Positions 17,441 to 25,362 of a DNA stretch of 64,000 bases are shown piece after piece. The position numbers and the translations under genes are program-made. The notes beneath the pieces are model-generated. The model was not told the origin of the DNA. It searched no databases and saw only the letters and a program-made list of their open reading frames with translations. The stretch lies in assembly GCF_040438885.1 (NCBI RefSeq), contig NZ_CP159218.1, positions 3,038,001 to 3,102,000 on the forward strand, read 5' to 3'. This DNA is from Nakamurella sp. A5-74. GTDB lineage: Bacteria > Actinomycetota > Actinomycetes > Mycobacteriales > Nakamurellaceae. Positions within the stretch are counted from its first letter, which is position 1, and each line of letters begins with the position of its first letter.

Positions 17441-17740
17441 TCAGGCGCAGTCGACGCAGACCATCCGGCCGCCCTTCTCGGACGACAGGCGGCTGCGATG
17501 CTGCACCAGGAAACACACCGAGCAGGTGAACTCGTCAGCCTGCTTCGGAATCACTTTCACGGTGAGTTCTTCACCCGAGAGATCGGCGCCGGGCAGTTCG
17601 AACGACTCGGCGGTATCACCTTCGTCCACGTCCACCACAGAGGACTGAGCCTCGTTGCGTCGGGCCTTCAGCTCCTCGAGCGAATCCTCACCGACCTCGT
17701 CCGACTCGTTGCGACGCGGTGCGTCGTAATCGGTTGCCAT
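17441..17740 (-). CDS. DUF4193 zinc-ribbon-like protein
   Basis: A 99-residue acidic protein of the DUF4193 family (Rv2699c-like), conserved across actinobacteria. The C-terminus carries two CxxC pairs, CSVCFLVQHRSRL and MVCVDCA, which probably bind zinc. The N-terminus (MATDYDAPRRNESDEVGEDS) is the usual family start and is rich in Asp and Glu. The function is unknown. The gene keeps its conserved position, divergent from the Cei-like gene. Confidence 0.9.
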   Translation of the reverse strand: MATDYDAPRRNESDEVGEDSLEELKARRNEAQSSVVDVDEGDTAESFELPGADLSGEELTVKVIPKQADEFTCSVCFLVQHRSRLSSEKGGRMVCVDCA

Positions 17741-17956
17741 CGGTCCTTACCCACTTCCATCTCGTCTGCGTTCCTGGGTCGTCGTCGCCGGTGCCAACGC
17801 GCAGGCAGCCACTTTTGTGCCCGCACCGCCGAGTGACCCGCGACGCACTCATCTGCTCGGGCGGCAGCACCATAGCCGATGCAGCGCTCGGGGGGAATAC
17901 CGGGGCGTCAACACGCTGCCCGACGTTGCTCTGCGTGTTCCCGGCCGGACAACCTC

Positions 17957-17962
17957 TACCCT
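17957..17962 (+). promoter_or_regulatory. -10 box for leaderless cei-like transcript
   Basis: TACCCT ends 6 nt before the GTG at 17969. The remaining divergent gap (17741-17956) shows no other recognisable element. Confidence 0.5.
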
Positions 17963-17968
17963 GTCAGC

Positions 17969-18739
17969 GTGACGACCGACCCGACAGCCGACCGCTATCG
18001 TCGCCGTCGACGCTGGCCGATCCTGACGGTGCTCGGGGTGCTGTTCCTCGGCGGTGGGTACATCTGGTTCCAGGCGCTGAAGCCCGAACCGTCCCTCGGC
18101 ACCGGATGCAACACACCGGGCGCCGCGCCGGTCAGCACCTCCCAGTCCGCCCGCTCGAGCGCCGCGACCGGCCGCCCGCCCTCCGGCGGGTCTGGCTCCT
18201 CCGCCCGCAGCAGCGCGTCGCGCTCCAGCGCAGCGCCCAGGACCACCACCACCTCGCTGGGCGCGTTCACCGACAAGAACACCCTGGCGCAGGTCCGACC
18301 GGCGGCTCCCGACGCGTTCACCCTCAACGTCCTCAACGCCTCGCAGCAGCACGGCCTGGCGAAGACGCTGTCCGACGAGCTCCGCACGTTGGGCTTCGAC
18401 CAGATCGGCGAGGTGACCAACGACCCGCTGTACCCGGCCAACGACCTGCGCTGCGTGGGCGAGATCCGGTACGGCAACGCGGGAGTGGCCTCGGCCAGGA
18501 CCGCGCTGATGCTCATGCCGTGCGCCCAGCTGGTCGTCGACAACCGGGTCGACGAGTCGGTGGATGTGGCCATCGGCGATCTCTACACCTTCGACTCGAC
18601 GCCGGATGCAGTGAAGGCCCAGCTCGCGGCGATCGGCGACGCGGCAGCTCCCCCACCGGTGTTCGACGGCCGCACCGTGCAGCTGTCGCGGTCGGCGCTG
18701 TCCATCCCGCCGCTGCCCTCCGCGGTGTGCCCGTCCTAG
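17969..18739 (+). CDS. Envelope integrity protein Cei-like, LytR C-terminal domain
   Basis: A 256-residue protein. An Arg-rich cytoplasmic start (DRYRRRRRWP) leads into one membrane segment (ILTVLGVLFLGGGYIW). A Ser/Gly/Thr-rich linker follows, then a LytR_C domain (FTLNVLNASQQHGLAKTL, EIRYGNAGVASARTALML). The mycobacterial orthologue in this position, Rv2700, is Cei and supports cell-envelope integrity. Several periplasmic Cys could form disulfides. GTG at 17969 fits a leaderless transcript. It lies next to ppgK as in mycobacteria, but suhB, found between them there, is absent. Confidence 0.85.
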   Translation: MTTDPTADRYRRRRRWPILTVLGVLFLGGGYIWFQALKPEPSLGTGCNTPGAAPVSTSQSARSSAATGRPPSGGSGSSARSSASRSSAAPRTTTTSLGAFTDKNTLAQVRPAAPDAFTLNVLNASQQHGLAKTLSDELRTLGFDQIGEVTNDPLYPANDLRCVGEIRYGNAGVASARTALMLMPCAQLVVDNRVDESVDVAIGDLYTFDSTPDAVKAQLAAIGDAAAPPPVFDGRTVQLSRSALSIPPLPSAVCPS

Positions 18740-18740
18740 T

Positions 18741-18778
18741 CTCTAGTCCTGCTGACCGTCTCCAGTCCTGCTGACCGC
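18741..18778 (+). repeat. Two-copy 19-bp tandem repeat
   Basis: CTCTAGTCCTGCTGACCGT is followed directly by CTCCAGTCCTGCTGACCGC (17 of 19 identical) in the 67-bp gap before ppgK. It may affect spacing or mRNA structure; no known motif is recognised. Confidence 0.6.
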
Positions 18779-18806
18779 CGACCCCTGACCACAGAACAGA
18801 GGAACC

Positions 18807-19571
18807 ATGTCTCCTGCCGCACCTGATCGCGCCTTCGGCATCGACATCGGCGGCACCGGCATCAAGGGCGGCATCGTCTCCCTCGCCACCGGTGAGCTGA
18901 TCGGAGATCGCTTCCGCATCGACACCCCGCAGCCGGCGACCCCGAAGGCCGTGACGAAGACCGCCGGTCAGGTGGCCGCACACTTCGACTACCGCGGCCC
19001 GGTGGGCATCACGTTCCCGGGTGTCGTCAAGCACGGCACCGTGCTCACCGCCGCCAACGTCGACCCCGGCTGGGTCGGTGAGTCCCTGGTCGACCTCACC
19101 ACCCCGGTGATGCCCGGCGCCGTGACCGTGCTGAACGACGCCGACGCCGCCGGTCTGGCGGAGGCCCGCTTCGGTGCCGGCCGCGGACGCGACGGACTGG
19201 TCGTGATGGTGACCTTCGGGACCGGCATCGGTACCGCGCTGGTCCACGACGGTGTCCTGATCCCGAATGCCGAGCTGGGTCACATCGAGGTGCACGGGGA
19301 GGACGCCGAGCACCGCGCCGCAGCCTCCGCCAAGGACCGCAAGGGCCTGTCGTGGGAGCAGTGGGCCGAGCGGGCCGACGAGTACCTGCAGAAGCTCGAG
19401 GCCCTGCTGTCTCCCGAGTTGTTCATCGTGGGCGGTGGCGTCTCCAAGAAGGCCGACAAGTGGGTACCGCGACTGCACCTGAAGACCGAACTGGTGGTCG
19501 CCCAGATGCTCAACAACGCCGGCATCGCCGGCGCGGCCCTCGCTGCGGTCGAGGGCATCGAGAAGTCCTGA
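18807..19571 (+). CDS. ppgK: Polyphosphate--glucose phosphotransferase
   Basis: A 254-residue ROK-family kinase that phosphorylates glucose using polyphosphate (and ATP). FGIDIGGTGIKGGIV is the phosphate-binding loop, VGITFPGVVKHG and VLNDADAAGLAEARFG carry sugar-binding and catalytic residues (the NDAD Asp), and VTFGTGIGTALVHDG follows. LGHIEVHGEDAEHRA and LIVGGGVSKKADKW-like C-terminal motifs are typical of PPGK. GAGGA precedes the ATG. The position before sigA is conserved in actinobacteria. Confidence 0.93.
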   Translation: MSPAAPDRAFGIDIGGTGIKGGIVSLATGELIGDRFRIDTPQPATPKAVTKTAGQVAAHFDYRGPVGITFPGVVKHGTVLTAANVDPGWVGESLVDLTTPVMPGAVTVLNDADAAGLAEARFGAGRGRDGLVVMVTFGTGIGTALVHDGVLIPNAELGHIEVHGEDAEHRAAASAKDRKGLSWEQWAERADEYLQKLEALLSPELFIVGGGVSKKADKWVPRLHLKTELVVAQMLNNAGIAGAALAAVEGIEKS

Positions 19572-19582
19572 CCCGAGGTCTG

Positions 19583-19651
19583 CCCGCGGCTACAACCCCC
19601 GCGGTCGACGACGGACGAGCGTTACCACAACGCACTGACCGCGGCTACAAT
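19583..19651 (+). promoter_or_regulatory. Tandem sigA promoter region with duplicated -10 segment
   Basis: TACAAT at 19646-19651 is a near-consensus -10 box, with TTACCA at 19622 as a weak -35 at 18-bp spacing. A second box, TACAAC, lies at 19591-19596. Both are preceded by the same CCGCGGC (CCGCGGCTACAA occurs twice), suggesting a duplicated core promoter. The leader to the GTG at 19773 is about 115 nt. Confidence 0.5.
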
Positions 19652-19772
19652 GAATGAGTCGCCGACTCCCGGCCCACTCCCAGTCCTCGAGGATCCGCAT
19701 GGATCCCGACCGTGGCGTGCGTCGGATCAGGTCGGAAATCGAACCAGAACATCAGGATGTGAAAGGTCACCA

Positions 19773-21164
19773 GTGGCTGGCGCAGCGAGTACTTCCTCAA
19801 CCGCATCCGGAGCAACGACCGGCACGGGCCGTAAGCGGACGACCAAGGCTGCGGCCGACCCCGCGCTGAAGGCTGTCCCGGACGGCACGACGGCCACCGA
19901 CGTGGCAGCCACGGCGGAGTCCGCCGTCGCACCCCCCAAGACCGCCCCCAAGCGCACAGCAGCGAAGAAGCCGGCGACCCCGCGCAAGACCACGGCGAAG
20001 AGCAAGGCGGCCACCAAGACCGCGACCGATGCGCCCGCCGACGGCGCAGCCGGCCCCGAGGCCGCAGCCCTGGCCGAGGGTGAGGAGGCGGACATCGACG
20101 GCGAGAGCACCCCCACCGTCGACGCCGCCGGGAAGCCCGTGGTCAAAGCCGAGCCCGCCTCGGGCGAGTACACCTGGGACGAGGACGAGGAGGAGGAGGA
20201 GTCCGAGGCGCTCAAGCAGGCCCGCAAGGATGCCGAGCTCACCGCCTCCGCCGACTCGGTCCGCGCCTATCTCAAGCAGATCGGCAAGGTCGCACTCCTC
20301 AACGCCGAGGAAGAGGTCGACCTGGCCAAACGCATCGAGGCCGGGCTCTACTCCGTCGAGATGATGAAGCGGGCCAAGGACTCCAGCAAGGGCATCGACG
20401 CCCAGCTCGAGCGGGACCTGCGCTGGGTCCGCCGCGACGGCGATCGGGCCAAGAACCACCTGCTGGAAGCCAACCTGCGCCTCGTCGTCTCACTGGCCAA
20501 GCGGTACACGGGCCGCGGCATGGCGTTCTTGGACCTCATCCAGGAGGGCAACCTCGGCCTGATCCGCGCGGTCGAGAAGTTCGACTACACCAAGGGCTAC
20601 AAGTTCTCCACGTACGCCACCTGGTGGATCCGTCAGGCAATCACCCGCGCGATGGCCGACCAGGCGCGCACCATCCGGATCCCGGTGCACATGGTCGAGG
20701 TCATCAACAAGCTCGGCCGTATCCAGCGCGAACTGCTGCAGGACCTGGGCCGCGAGCCCACGCCCGAGGAGCTCGCCAAGGAGATGGACATCACGCCGGA
20801 CAAGGTGCTGGAGATCCAGCAGTACGCCCGGGAGCCGATCAGCCTCGACCAGACGATCGGCGACGAGGGCGACAGCCAGCTCGGCGACTTCATCGAGGAC
20901 TCGGAGGCTGTCGTCGCGGTCGACGCGGTCTCCTTCACCCTCCTGCAGGACCAGCTCCAGTCGGTGCTGCAGACCCTGTCCGAGCGGGAGGCGGGTGTCG
21001 TCCGGCTGCGCTTCGGGCTCACCGACGGCCAGCCGCGGACGCTCGACGAGATCGGGCAGGTCTACGGCGTGACCCGCGAGCGGATCCGGCAGATCGAGTC
21101 CAAGACGATGAGCAAGCTGCGCCACCCGTCGCGGTCGCAGGTCCTGCGCGACTACCTCGAGTAG
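19773..21164 (+). CDS. sigA: Primary RNA polymerase sigma factor SigA (RpoD)
   Basis: A 463-residue group-1 sigma factor. The first 130 residues are a low-complexity Ala/Lys/Thr and then acidic extension. Region 1.2 starts near [20 protein letters not shown]. Region 2 has [20 protein letters not shown] and [20 protein letters not shown]. Region 3 has [19 protein letters not shown], and region 4 has [20 protein letters not shown]. The GTG at 19773 was chosen for GAAAGG 6 nt upstream; more upstream in-frame sequence has no coding character. A hairpin terminator follows. Confidence 0.95.
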   Translation: MAGAASTSSTASGATTGTGRKRTTKAAADPALKAVPDGTTATDVAATAESAVAPPKTAPKRTAAKKPATPRKTTAKSKAATKTATDAPADGAAGPEAAALAEGEEADIDGESTPTVDAAGKPVVKAEPASGEYTWDEDEEEEESEALKQARKDAELTASADSVRAYLKQIGKVALLNAEEEVDLAKRIEAGLYSVEMMKRAKDSSKGIDAQLERDLRWVRRDGDRAKNHLLEANLRLVVSLAKRYTGRGMAFLDLIQEGNLGLIRAVEKFDYTKGYKFSTYATWWIRQAITRAMADQARTIRIPVHMVEVINKLGRIQRELLQDLGREPTPEELAKEMDITPDKVLEIQQYAREPISLDQTIGDEGDSQLGDFIEDSEAVVAVDAVSFTLLQDQLQSVLQTLSEREAGVVRLRFGLTDGQPRTLDEIGQVYGVTRERIRQIESKTMSKLRHPSRSQVLRDYLE

Positions 21165-21184
21165 ACACCACCCCGACGACCGTC

Positions 21185-21217
21185 CGTGCCCCCGACCCGT
21201 ATCCGGTCGGGGGCACG
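21185..21217 (+). terminator. Hairpin terminator after sigA
   Basis: A perfect 13-bp stem (CGTGCCCCCGACC / GGTCGGGGGCACG) with a 7-nt loop, 20 nt after the sigA stop. Confidence 0.8.
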
Positions 21218-21252
21218 TCCGACCCGAGGCACGGAGCGACCTGGGGGATCCG

Positions 21253-21552
21253 ATGTGGTGGTTCTGGCTGGGTGGCGTCGTGGTGTTGCTCAGCGCCGGA
21301 CTGACCACCGGCTGGGTGCTCACCAGGCGACGCACGGAGCTGCGATCGCGGGTGCGCTGGACGCAGGCCCTTACCGCGGTCGAGACCGCCCAGATCTCCC
21401 GGGATGCAGCGGGACCACAGCCGGACACCGACGCGCTGCTGGCGCGCGCCGAGGAACTCATCACCCATCACGGCGGGGTTTCGGCCGCGACGACCGTGCT
21501 GGAGCTCGCCGGCGAAGCAGACCGTCGCTACCGCGCCGGGACACAGCGATGA
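21253..21552 (+). CDS. Small single-pass membrane protein
   Basis: A 99-residue protein. One membrane segment lies at residues 3-23 (WFWLGGVVVLLSAGLTTGWV), followed by RRRTELRSR and a cytoplasmic helical tail with ALLARAEELITHHGG. The function is not recognised. It opens a three-gene unit of membrane proteins behind the sigA terminator: the next gene starts 11 bp after its stop and the third overlaps the second. GGGGGAT lies just before the ATG. Its long helical tail could pair with the cytoplasmic tails of the other two. Confidence 0.7.
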   Translation: MWWFWLGGVVVLLSAGLTTGWVLTRRRTELRSRVRWTQALTAVETAQISRDAAGPQPDTDALLARAEELITHHGGVSAATTVLELAGEADRRYRAGTQR

Positions 21553-21562
21553 GCGTCACCGG

Positions 21563-22948
21563 ATGAGCTCCGGCTCTCGGTCGGCGAGGCTACGCCCGGA
21601 GCGACCGGAGGTCGTCCGCTGGCTGCTGGCGGTCCTGGCCGTCGTTGCGGCAGTGGTGTTCGTGGCCGTCCAGGGTCGTTCCTCGGACGCCCGCTACGAG
21701 CTGAACGCCGCGTCCAGCCGACTGACCCCCACCGAGACCCCGACCGTCTCCCTGCCGTCCCCCGAAGAACTCACGAACCAGCTGCGACGGCACAGCAGGG
21801 TGCGTCTCCCCGGCGCCTCCGCCTGGTTCGACGAGAAGCAGGTACGTGCGGCCATCGGCAACGACGACATCCGCATCCTGGTGGCGCCCATCGGGCTGAC
21901 CTCCGACCAGAGCCGAATGCTGTACGAGCTCGACCCGTTCGACGAGGACGCAACCGGGGTGCACGAGGTCATCCGGATCGAGGGCACCGCGGTCAAAGGC
22001 GGCGGCTACTCCTCACTGGCCGACGATCTGCCCGGCTGGCAGCGCCAGTTCGCCCAGGGCGACATCACCGGGCCGCTGCTCGCGTTGGTCGCCGCGCTCC
22101 GCGACGCTCCCACGCCGGCCGATCCGCAGGCCGCCGCCGTCCGTGCACCGACGGCGGCGGAGCTCGCCCCGGTGCTGGCCGCCGTGCGCTCGAGCGGTGT
22201 CCATCTGGATCCGGCGGCTGGGGTCACGGAGGTCCCGGCCACGGCCGGCACGGCGTTCCCGGACAGCCGACCGATCATTGCCACCTTCCCGCGATCGACG
22301 CCTGGCGCACCACTCGTGGACTGGGCGACCGCTCTGTCGGCGGCGTTCCCGGATCGGCCGGTGGTGACGTTGACCGGTCTGTGGGTCGACTACCGCGGCC
22401 CGGACGCCGACCAGTTCGCCGAGATCGCCTCGGCGTCCTACTACGGCCAGTACCGGACCGTGCTGGCCGAGCGGGTGCTCCCGACGCAGGGGGTGCTGCG
22501 GACCTTCCTGGCCCGCATCGCCGAATTGCGCCTGTCGGGCATCTTCGGCCGTGCGCTGCCGGCGCCGTCCTTCGATCCGTTGTCGGTCACGCTGCCGGCG
22601 CTGCCGATCGTCTTTGCCGGCTGCGCAGCCGGGTTCCTGGTGCTCTCGGTCCGGCAGCTGCGCCGCCGGCCGCTGTTCCTCATCCCGCCCGCCGGCCGCG
22701 CCCGCCTGGCGGGTCTGTCCAGCCTGCTCATCGAAACCTCCGGCCTCGCAGACCGCCGCGCTGACGCACCACTCGCCCGGGCCGCGGCGGCGTTGCGTGC
22801 GGCAGGCTCCGCAATCACGGAACGCGGGCTGCAGGCGGAGGTGCGCACACAGTTGGACGCGGCGTCCGCCGAACTGGACACGGTCGCCGAACTGTTGGGC
22901 CGCAAGGACTACCGGCCCACGGAGTACGTCCGGGAGTGGGCGCGGTGA
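21563..22948 (+). CDS. Two-pass membrane protein with large extracytoplasmic domain, unknown function
   Basis: A 461-residue protein of unrecognised function. An N-terminal membrane helix lies at about residues 18-36 (VVRWLLAVLAVVAAVVFVAV). An extracytoplasmic region of about 310 residues follows, including NDDIRILVAPIGLTSDQSRM and RPVVTLTGLWVDYRG. A second membrane helix is near 350-372 (LPALPIVFAGCAAGFLVL). The cytoplasmic C-terminus of about 85 residues is helical and Ala/Leu/Glu-rich. The stop overlaps the next start (GTGA). The third protein repeats this topology, so the two may be distant paralogues or partners. Confidence 0.75.
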   Translation: MSSGSRSARLRPERPEVVRWLLAVLAVVAAVVFVAVQGRSSDARYELNAASSRLTPTETPTVSLPSPEELTNQLRRHSRVRLPGASAWFDEKQVRAAIGNDDIRILVAPIGLTSDQSRMLYELDPFDEDATGVHEVIRIEGTAVKGGGYSSLADDLPGWQRQFAQGDITGPLLALVAALRDAPTPADPQAAAVRAPTAAELAPVLAAVRSSGVHLDPAAGVTEVPATAGTAFPDSRPIIATFPRSTPGAPLVDWATALSAAFPDRPVVTLTGLWVDYRGPDADQFAEIASASYYGQYRTVLAERVLPTQGVLRTFLARIAELRLSGIFGRALPAPSFDPLSVTLPALPIVFAGCAAGFLVLSVRQLRRRPLFLIPPAGRARLAGLSSLLIETSGLADRRADAPLARAAAALRAAGSAITERGLQAEVRTQLDAASAELDTVAELLGRKDYRPTEYVREWAR

Positions 22949-23928
22949 ACGCGCGCAAGGATCGTCGGCGCGGCACATCCGCGGCCGCGCTGCGACTGCG
23001 CCGCCGGGCGGCCTCGGCAACCGGCGACCCGTACGCAACCGTCGCCCGTCCCGAGCCGTCGGTGCGCCGCTGGGTGATCGGGATCGTCGTCGCGCTGCTG
23101 GCGGTCAGTGGCTGGGCCCTGGTCACCGGTGGGGTTTTCGACAGTCCGGTCGCCCACACCGTGCGGTCGGCTTCGATCTGGTCGGATCCGGCGGTCGGAC
23201 TGGACGATGCCGCCGCACGGCAGGTGATCGGCGACCGTCGACTCGTCATCGTCGTACGCGCGGCGAACGCCACCCCGGGCGCCCGCGACGCCTGCCGCGA
23301 TCTCGACGCGGCCGCCGAGGGCACCGTGGTGGTCATCCTGACAGCGGAGGCGGACGACTGGGCCACCTACGGCTGCCAGTACCTGTTCGATCAGGACGAC
23401 GACCTCGGCCGCGCCGCGGTCATCGAGGAGCGCGTCAGCACCGGGGTCGGCGCATTCCCGGGCCGTCCGCTCGATGCGGTGAGGACCATCGTGGTCAACT
23501 ACGACCTGCTGGTCGCCTTCGACCGGATCCCGGGTGATGCCCGTACCTTTCGGCCGTCGCTGCCCCGCTACGTGTTGGCCGGCGCTGCCCTGGCTGCCGT
23601 GGTGCTCGGCGCCCTCGGGATCTGGTGGGCCGCCCGCCGAGCTGGTCGATCGCTCGGCGCGACCGCGGCGACCGATCAGGTGGACTCCGACCATCGCGCC
23701 GTGCTCTCCACGGCCATGACGGCCATCGCCCACGCGCTGCTCCGGTTGGACTCCCGTCCGGGCGCGGAGCCGGCGAATCGCGACGAGCTCTTCCAGGAGT
23801 ACCTGGGGATCACCGGTCGCATCGCCGAGCTCGATCGGCTGACCGGTGACGATCACCGGGACCAACTGGATCGCGTCCTCCGCGACGCCGATGCTCTGCT
23901 GGACGACGTCAGTGCTGCGGTGCGTTGA
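22945..23928 (+). CDS. Two-pass membrane protein, unknown function (partner of preceding gene)
   Basis: A 327-residue protein. An Arg-rich N-terminus leads into a membrane helix at about 41-62 (RWVIGIVVALLAVSGWALV). An extracytoplasmic domain of about 150 residues contains two Cys (GARDACRDLD, TYGCQYLF) that could form a disulfide. A second helix at about 210-233 (YVLAGAALAAVVLGALGIWW) is followed by a helical cytoplasmic tail (LDRVLRDADALLDDVSAAV). The GTG at 22945 overlaps the previous stop; GTG 22936 is an alternative. No family is recognised. It has the same topology as its neighbour. Confidence 0.75.
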   Translation: MNARKDRRRGTSAAALRLRRRAASATGDPYATVARPEPSVRRWVIGIVVALLAVSGWALVTGGVFDSPVAHTVRSASIWSDPAVGLDDAAARQVIGDRRLVIVVRAANATPGARDACRDLDAAAEGTVVVILTAEADDWATYGCQYLFDQDDDLGRAAVIEERVSTGVGAFPGRPLDAVRTIVVNYDLLVAFDRIPGDARTFRPSLPRYVLAGAALAAVVLGALGIWWAARRAGRSLGATAATDQVDSDHRAVLSTAMTAIAHALLRLDSRPGAEPANRDELFQEYLGITGRIAELDRLTGDDHRDQLDRVLRDADALLDDVSAAVR

Positions 23929-23957
23929 CCGCAGCACCTGCACCTGCACCGCGCTCG

Positions 23958-24227
23958 TCACACACCGCCGGTGCTCGACCCGTCTGCAGTGCCCGGCCGA
24001 GGTGCGCGCCTGCGCTCCGGCGGCGGCGGCACCTGCTTCGCAGCGACGATGGCGCTCAGGTCGATCGTCACCGGGCCGCGACGCGTCTCGACGGCGCAGC
24101 GATGTTCGTCGCGACTGAGCAACACACCCAGCGCATCGGTCGCCGAGCCACCGGGGCTCACCAGGTACCGGATGACGACCCGCATCCCCGGCGCCAACCC
24201 AGCGGGGAGGTGCCCGGGCATCGTCAT
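23958..24227 (-). CDS. Stand-alone SH3-like domain related to the N-terminus of Rv0428c-type GNAT proteins
   Basis: An 89-residue protein. GMRVVIRYLVSPGGSATDAL, then LGVLLSRDEHRCAVETRRG and VTIDLSAIVAAKQVPP, resemble the small beta-barrel that precedes the acetyltransferase domain in Rv0428c-like GNAT proteins. Here it ends in a Pro/Arg-rich tail with no catalytic domain. It may be an independent small protein or the remnant of a truncated acetyltransferase; nothing GNAT-like follows in the next 30 bp. TAGCCT ends 6 nt before the ATG, so a leaderless mRNA is likely, which favours an active gene. Confidence 0.62.
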   Translation of the reverse strand: MTMPGHLPAGLAPGMRVVIRYLVSPGGSATDALGVLLSRDEHRCAVETRRGPVTIDLSAIVAAKQVPPPPERRRAPRPGTADGSSTGGV

Positions 24228-24233
24228 CGGTCG

Positions 24234-24239
24234 AGGCTA
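24234..24239 (-). promoter_or_regulatory. -10 box for leaderless SH3-like gene transcript
   Basis: TAGCCT on the minus strand ends 6 nt before the ATG at 24227. Confidence 0.5.
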
Positions 24240-24374
24240 CGTGGCAGCGCGTTCGCCGGTTCCAGTTTCTCGCTGACGAAACGGGCAACTGCTGGCGAGG
24301 AGCGCGTCCTTCGAGCCAGCAACAGCACGTAACACCAGCGACGGCCGGGGCCACCTGCGGGCAGACTCGACGTC

Positions 24375-24803
24375 ATGGCCCAGGATCTGATCGTGCTTCC
24401 TCGGTGGGTGATTCCCGCCGGCGAGCTGCGCGAACGGTTTTCCCGCAGTTCAGGGCCGGGCGGGCAGGGCGTGAACACCGCGGACTCCCGGGTCGAGCTC
24501 TCCTTCGACCTTGCCGGGTCGTCCTCGGTGCCGGCGGACCTCAGGGATCGGGTGCTGGCCAGGATGGCCGGCCGACTCGTGGACGGCGTGCTCACGATTG
24601 CTGCCAGTGAGCACCGGGCCCAGCTGTCCAACCGTGATGCGGCCCGGCGTCGTCTGGTGAGCGCGCTCCGGACGGCGGCAGCTCCGCCGCCGCGGGCCCG
24701 CCGCCCGACCCGGCCAACTCGCGGCTCCCAGGAACGCCGGATCGCGGCGAAGAAACGCCGCGGGCAGGTCAAGCGCGGCCGGGGTGATGTCTCTGATGGC
24801 TGA
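24375..24803 (+). CDS. arfB: Alternative ribosome-rescue factor ArfB (YaeJ-type peptidyl-tRNA hydrolase)
   Basis: A 142-residue class-I release-factor-like protein. The catalytic GGQ is at residues 29-31 within SSGPGGQGVNTADSRVEL. The RF fold continues through FDLAGSSSVPADLRDRV and LTIAASEHRAQLSNRDAA. The basic C-terminal tail (ERRIAAKKRRGQVKRGRG) inserts into the mRNA channel of stalled ribosomes in this family. Codon-recognition domains are absent, which distinguishes it from PrfA/PrfB. The length is normal. Its end overlaps the DUF998 gene. Confidence 0.9.
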   Translation: MAQDLIVLPRWVIPAGELRERFSRSSGPGGQGVNTADSRVELSFDLAGSSSVPADLRDRVLARMAGRLVDGVLTIAASEHRAQLSNRDAARRRLVSALRTAAAPPPRARRPTRPTRGSQERRIAAKKRRGQVKRGRGDVSDG

Positions 24804-25362
24804 GCCGCGGTCCTGGCGGGTAGCCGCTGCGGCAACGGCACCGGTGGCCCTGATCGGCGGCGGCGAATGGGCTGCGGCCGTCCAACCCGACGGCTACAGC
24901 AGGGCCCGCGACTCGATCAGCGCCCTCGCAGCCCAGGGCGCCTCGGACCGCTGGATCATGACCACGGCGCTCTCTCTGGTCGGGATCTCCTACCTGCTGA
25001 CGGCCATCGGCCTGACCGGGGCACGCACGAGCGGACGGTGGCTGCTTGCCCTCGGCGGAGCCGCAACGGTGCTCGTGGCCGCCTCCCCGCAGCCTCATCC
25101 GCTGCACGTCCCGGCGGCCGGCATCGCCTTCGTCGCGCTGGCGCTGTGGCCGGTCGCGTCCCGCCTGCCCACCGGTTGGACGGCGGCTGCAGTCAGTGCC
25201 GTGACCGCTGCGCTGCTGGGCTGGTTCGCCCTGCAGCTGGGCGGCACCTGGCTCGGAGCGACCGAGCGGGCAGTCGCCTGGACGGAGGCGTGCTGGCCGG
25301 TGGTGTGCGTCCTGGTCATCCGGGCGGCGCGCACCCCCGACTCCGGCACCGTCAGCCGATGA
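24784..25362 (+). CDS. DUF998 family membrane protein
   Basis: A protein of up to 192 residues with about six hydrophobic segments. PDGYSRARDSISALAAQGASDRW is the DUF998 signature, placed after the first helix. Other segments include LLALGGAATVLVAASPQPH and WTAAAVSAVTAALLGWFALQL. The function is unknown. The start is ambiguous between GTG 24784, ATG 24787 and ATG 24796; all overlap the end of arfB, so the two are co-transcribed. Its 3' end overlaps the convergent DUF6351 gene by 11 bp. Confidence 0.8.
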   Translation: MMSLMAEPRSWRVAAAATAPVALIGGGEWAAAVQPDGYSRARDSISALAAQGASDRWIMTTALSLVGISYLLTAIGLTGARTSGRWLLALGGAATVLVAASPQPHPLHVPAAGIAFVALALWPVASRLPTGWTAAAVSAVTAALLGWFALQLGGTWLGATERAVAWTEACWPVVCVLVIRAARTPDSGTVSR

